A stretch of 17,556 nucleotides of DNA, from NCBI GenBank assembly GCA_963545265.1, contig CAUUHY010000015.1, positions 1 through 17,556 of the forward strand, in the 5' to 3' direction. Each line of letters starts with the position of its first letter. Within the stretch, counting starts at the first letter, position 1. Below the pieces are notes generated by a model. It saw only the letters and a list, made by a program, of their open reading frames with translations. It made no database searches and was not told the DNA's origin. The position numbers were made by a program, and so were the translations under genes. Origin of the DNA: CAJPPJ01 sp963545265 (GTDB lineage Bacteria; Bacillota_I; Bacilli_A; RF39; UBA660). Positions 15,823 to 17,556 of the stretch are shown here, one piece after another.

Positions 15823-16527
15823 ATGGAATACATATATAATCTAAACGAATTTGAAGGCCCAATGAGTTTACTTTTAGAACTTATTAAAAAAGAAAAAATG
15901 GATATATTTTCTGTTAATCTAGAAAATATAATTGATACATATTTAAACGTAATAAAAACAGCTCAAAAACTTGATATTGATATAGCAAGTGATTATTTAG
16001 TGATGGCTAGTGATTTACTTCTAATTAAATCTAGAAAGCTGCTTCCAAGACAAGAAAAAGAAGTGGTAGAAGAAGAATTGACTGAAGAAAAATTAAGAGA
16101 AAAATTAATAAATTACGAAATGTATGTAGAATTTGCTAAGAAATTAAAAAATTTTAAAGAAGATAGAGATTATTATTATAGTAAAACATCTACAGATATA
16201 AATTATAAAAAAGATGAAACATTAACTAATGATGGTAGTTATACGATAGATAAATTAAAAGAAATTTTCAAAAAAATGTTAGAAGTAGAAGAAAAATTAG
16301 AAAAAAGAGAAATAATTCATAATAAAGTATCTGTAAAAGAAAGAATGAAATTTATAAAAGATGAACTTTTAAGAAAAAAAAGTATTAATTTTTATGAACT
16401 ATTTCATCCTTTTCAAAAAGATGTTATAGTAGCAAGCTTTTTAGCAATTTTAGAACTTGCAAGTAATAGTTTTTTAACAATTAAACAAGAAGATAATTTT
16501 TCAAATATAATATGTGAGGTTAGATGA
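15823..16527 (+). CDS. scpA: Segregation and condensation protein A (kleisin)
   Basis: ScpA is the kleisin subunit that bridges the SMC dimer heads and binds ScpB, forming the bacterial condensin that organises and segregates the chromosome. The 234-residue protein begins with the family hallmark EFEGPMSLLLELIKKEKMDI (residues 8-27), followed by the SDYLVMASDLLLIKSRKLLP block, a charged coiled linker (about 85-165) and a C-terminal winged-helix segment (SFLAILELASN). The start ATG is immediately after the stop of the transglutaminase-like gene, with only a weak ribosome binding site, which suggests translational coupling. It overlaps scpB by 4 bases, the standard arrangement. Identification is secure. 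Confidence 0.95.
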   Translation: MEYIYNLNEFEGPMSLLLELIKKEKMDIFSVNLENIIDTYLNVIKTAQKLDIDIASDYLVMASDLLLIKSRKLLPRQEKEVVEEELTEEKLREKLINYEMYVEFAKKLKNFKEDRDYYYSKTSTDINYKKDETLTNDGSYTIDKLKEIFKKMLEVEEKLEKREIIHNKVSVKERMKFIKDELLRKKSINFYELFHPFQKDVIVASFLAILELASNSFLTIKQEDNFSNIICEVR

Positions 16528-17027
16528 TGAAAACAGCTATAGTAGAAGGATTACTATTTATAAGAGGAGACTTAGGGGTAAGTGAAGAAGAGATTCTAAC
16601 ATTAGTAAAAAAAGAAGAATTAGAAGAAGTGATAAACAATTTAAATGATAAGTATGCCTTAGAAAATAGTGGACTTACATTAAAAAAATATGGAAATTTA
16701 TATAAATTAACTACAAAAGAAGAGTATAGTAGTTATTATGAAAAATTTTTTGATGATCCTAAAAATATGAATTTATCTAACTCTTTATTAGAGGTTTTAT
16801 CTATTATTACGTTTGAGGGACCTATTACAGTTAAATCTATAGAAAAAATAAGAGGTATTTCAAGTAGAGAACAAGTTAGAAGATTAAAATCTTTAGATCT
16901 TATAGAAGAAGCTGGTAAAAGTGAAGAATTAGGTCATGCTACTTTATATAAAATTACGAATAACTTTTTAGATTTTTTTGGAATTGAAAATCTAAAAGAA
17001 ATAAAAGATGAACAAACTAATATTTAA
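16524..17027 (+). CDS. scpB: Segregation and condensation protein B
   Basis: ScpB is the winged-helix (kite) dimer that clamps ScpA in the SMC condensin complex. The 167-residue protein carries the two winged-helix halves: KTAIVEGLLFIRGDLGVSEE at the N-terminus, and NSLLEVLSIITFEGPITVKSIEKIRG followed by RRLKSLDLIEEAGK, then a transition to LYKITNNFLDFFGI. It is a little shorter than many ScpB proteins, with little C-terminal tail. Two adjacent ATG codons (16524 and 16527) follow GAGG at 16516-16519. The second has the better spacing and would shorten the protein by one residue. The 4-base overlap with scpA implies coupled translation in fixed ratio. Its stop codon is inside the loop of the operon terminator. 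Confidence 0.95.
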   Translation: MMKTAIVEGLLFIRGDLGVSEEEILTLVKKEELEEVINNLNDKYALENSGLTLKKYGNLYKLTTKEEYSSYYEKFFDDPKNMNLSNSLLEVLSIITFEGPITVKSIEKIRGISSREQVRRLKSLDLIEEAGKSEELGHATLYKITNNFLDFFGIENLKEIKDEQTNI

Positions 17028-17043
17028 TTAGTTTGTTTTCTTT
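17011..17043 (+). terminator. Rho-independent terminator overlapping the scpB 3' end
   Basis: AACAAACTAAT (17011-17021) pairs perfectly with ATTAGTTTGTT (17027-17037) over 11 base pairs with a 5-base loop, followed by TTTTCTTT. The stem begins inside the scpB coding region, and the T tract runs into the -35 box of the next promoter, so the two transcription units are packed end to end. Confidence 0.85.
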
Positions 17044-17069
17044 ACAATAAATTGATTTTATTATATAAT
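17041..17069 (+). promoter_or_regulatory. Promoter of tRNA-Arg
   Basis: TTTACA (17041-17046), a 17-base spacer and consensus TATAAT (17064-17069) make a strong sigma-A-type promoter 13 bases before the tRNA. Confidence 0.8.
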
Positions 17070-17082
17070 TTACATGTTCAAC

Positions 17083-17160
17083 GCACCCGTAGCTCAGTTG
17101 GATTAGAGTGCTTGGCTACGAACCAAGAGGTCAGGAGTTCGAGTCTCTTCGGGTGCACCA
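17083..17160 (+). tRNA. tRNA-Arg (anticodon ACG)
   Basis: The 78-base gene folds as a full cloverleaf. The acceptor GCACCCG (17083-17089) pairs with CGGGTGC (17150-17156), followed by discriminator A and encoded CCA. The anticodon stem is CTTGG/CCAAG, with loop CTACGAA giving anticodon ACG (17118-17120). The T loop is TTCGAGT. The ACG anticodon reads CGN codons after deamination of the first A to inosine by TadA. CGN codons are rare in this window, where AGA predominates. Confidence 0.97.
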
Positions 17161-17171
17161 TAATAGTAATT

Positions 17172-17194
17172 AAGCAACTTTAAAGTTGTTTTTT
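17172..17194 (+). terminator. Terminator after tRNA-Arg
   Basis: AAGCAACT (17172-17179) pairs with AGTTGTTT (17184-17191), with one G-T wobble and a TTAA loop. It is followed by a T run to 17194, 12 bases past the tRNA CCA end. Confidence 0.7.
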
Positions 17195-17214
17195 ATTAAA
17201 AATAATAAAAACTA

Positions 17215-17243
17215 TTCACAAAAATAGTGTTTTGTTATATAAT
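17215..17243 (+). promoter_or_regulatory. Promoter of tRNA-Pro
   Basis: TTCACA (17215-17220), a 17-base spacer and consensus TATAAT (17238-17243), 8 bases before the tRNA. It has the same architecture as the tRNA-Arg promoter. Confidence 0.75.
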
Positions 17244-17251
17244 TTATTTAT

Positions 17252-17328
17252 CGGGAAGTGGCTCAGCTTGGTAGAGCACCTGGTTTGGGACCAGGGGGTC
17301 GCAGGTTCGAATCCTGTCTTCCCGACCA
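17252..17328 (+). tRNA. tRNA-Pro (anticodon TGG)
   Basis: The 77-base gene forms a complete cloverleaf. The acceptor CGGGAAG (17252-17258) pairs with CTTCCCG (17318-17324), then A and encoded CCA. The anticodon stem is CCTGG/CCAGG, with loop TTTGGGA giving TGG (17286-17288). The T loop is TTCGAAT. TGG can read all CCN codons with wobble modification, and CCA dominates the genes here. It is the substrate of the ProRS encoded upstream. Confidence 0.97.
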
Positions 17329-17343
17329 TTTTGTATATTAAGG

Positions 17344-17369
17344 CATTATAAGAAATTATAATGTTTTTT
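17344..17369 (+). terminator. Terminator after tRNA-Pro
   Basis: CATTATAA (17344-17351) pairs with TTATAATG (17356-17363) around a GAAA tetraloop, followed by six T residues (17364-17369). It is 15 bases past the tRNA end. Confidence 0.8.
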
Positions 17370-17436
17370 AGTTTTATAGCAAAAATATAATATTAAGTTA
17401 AAAATAATACTACTTATGGATAAATTAATAAAAAAT

Positions 17437-17459
17437 AACATTTTTTATAAAAAAATGTT
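17437..17459 (+). repeat. Perfect inverted repeat before tRNA-Ser
   Basis: AACATTTTTT (17437-17446) and AAAAAATGTT (17450-17459) are perfect inverted copies separated by ATA. No T tract follows, so it is not a standard terminator, although such A/T stems can act weakly in both directions. Its last bases overlap the -35 region of the tRNA-Ser promoter. Confidence 0.5.
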
Positions 17460-17486
17460 GTTAAAGTTTAAAATTTATGATAACAT
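17458..17486 (+). promoter_or_regulatory. Probable promoter of tRNA-Ser
   Basis: TTGTTA (17458-17463), a 17-base spacer and TAACAT (17481-17486) with a TG extension at 17478-17479, about 17 bases before the tRNA. It is weaker than the other two tRNA promoters. Confidence 0.55.
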
Positions 17487-17503
17487 TGTAAATGTATCTA
17501 TAT

Positions 17504-17556
17504 GGAGGAATACCCAAGTCTGGCTGAAGGGATCGGTCTTGAAAACCGACAGGTCG
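17504..17556 (+). tRNA. tRNA-Ser (anticodon TGA), cut by the window end
   Basis: The first 53 bases of a tRNA are present: acceptor 5' strand GGAGGAA (17504-17510), a D arm, and anticodon stem TCGGT/ACCGA with loop CTTGAAA, giving TGA (17540-17542). The bases after it, CAGGTCG, begin what should be the long variable arm of a serine tRNA. The variable arm, T arm and 3' acceptor strand lie beyond the window. TGA reads UCN codons, mainly UCA and UCU here. Confidence 0.9.

Noticed and set aside
1..17556. CRISPR arrays, insertion sequences, phage or toxin-antitoxin modules
   Set aside because: No spaced direct repeats, transposase or integrase motifs, terminal inverted repeats or small paired genes were seen in any gap; the coding is continuous and compositionally even.

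Overview
The window is a very AT-rich, densely coding chromosomal segment of a low-GC Bacillota (Bacilli-like) bacterium. The evidence is the ScpA/ScpB pair, a long Rel (RSH) protein, a class B sortase, a DivIB/FtsQ-type division protein, Mur ligase pathway genes, and tRNAs with encoded CCA ends. TGA acts as a stop codon: it ends trpS, rel and scpA, and Trp is written TGG. This argues against a Mycoplasma-type code. Assignment to an uncultured gut lineage (RF39- or Erysipelotrichales-like) is inference only. No transposase, phage gene, CRISPR array or rRNA was seen, and no gene-free stretch exceeds about 180 bases.

Layout: (1) 1-4611, plus strand: the 3' part of a membrane-bound family 2 glycosyltransferase, then trpS-murG-murB-ftsQ with overlaps or very short gaps. 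(2) 4594-5989, minus strand: a CPBP membrane protease followed by a metallophosphoesterase-fold protein whose metal ligands are largely replaced. This pair has its own promoter, and its terminator lies inside the 3' end of ftsQ. (3) 6092-13089, plus strand: a six-gene operon of murC, rel, dtd, an AI-2E/PerM-family transporter, a Frm2-type nitroreductase and an archaeal/eukaryotic-type proS, closed by a strong terminator. (4) 13095-17043, plus strand: a class B sortase with a large cytoplasmic N-terminal region, a membrane-anchored transglutaminase-like protein, scpA and scpB, with a promoter before and a terminator after. (5) 17041-17556: three tRNA genes, Arg(ACG), Pro(TGG) and a truncated Ser(TGA). 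Each has its own promoter, and the two complete ones have their own terminator.

Themes: most genes serve wall synthesis (murG, murB, murC), division and chromosome segregation (ftsQ, scpAB), translation (trpS, proS, dtd, tRNAs) and stress signalling (rel). The most unusual feature is a set of three proteins that keep a recognisable fold but lack key catalytic residues: Rel (hydrolase half only), the metallophosphoesterase homologue, and the transglutaminase-like protein. The sortase/transglutaminase-like pair co-transcribed with the condensin partners is the best candidate for an undescribed functional unit.
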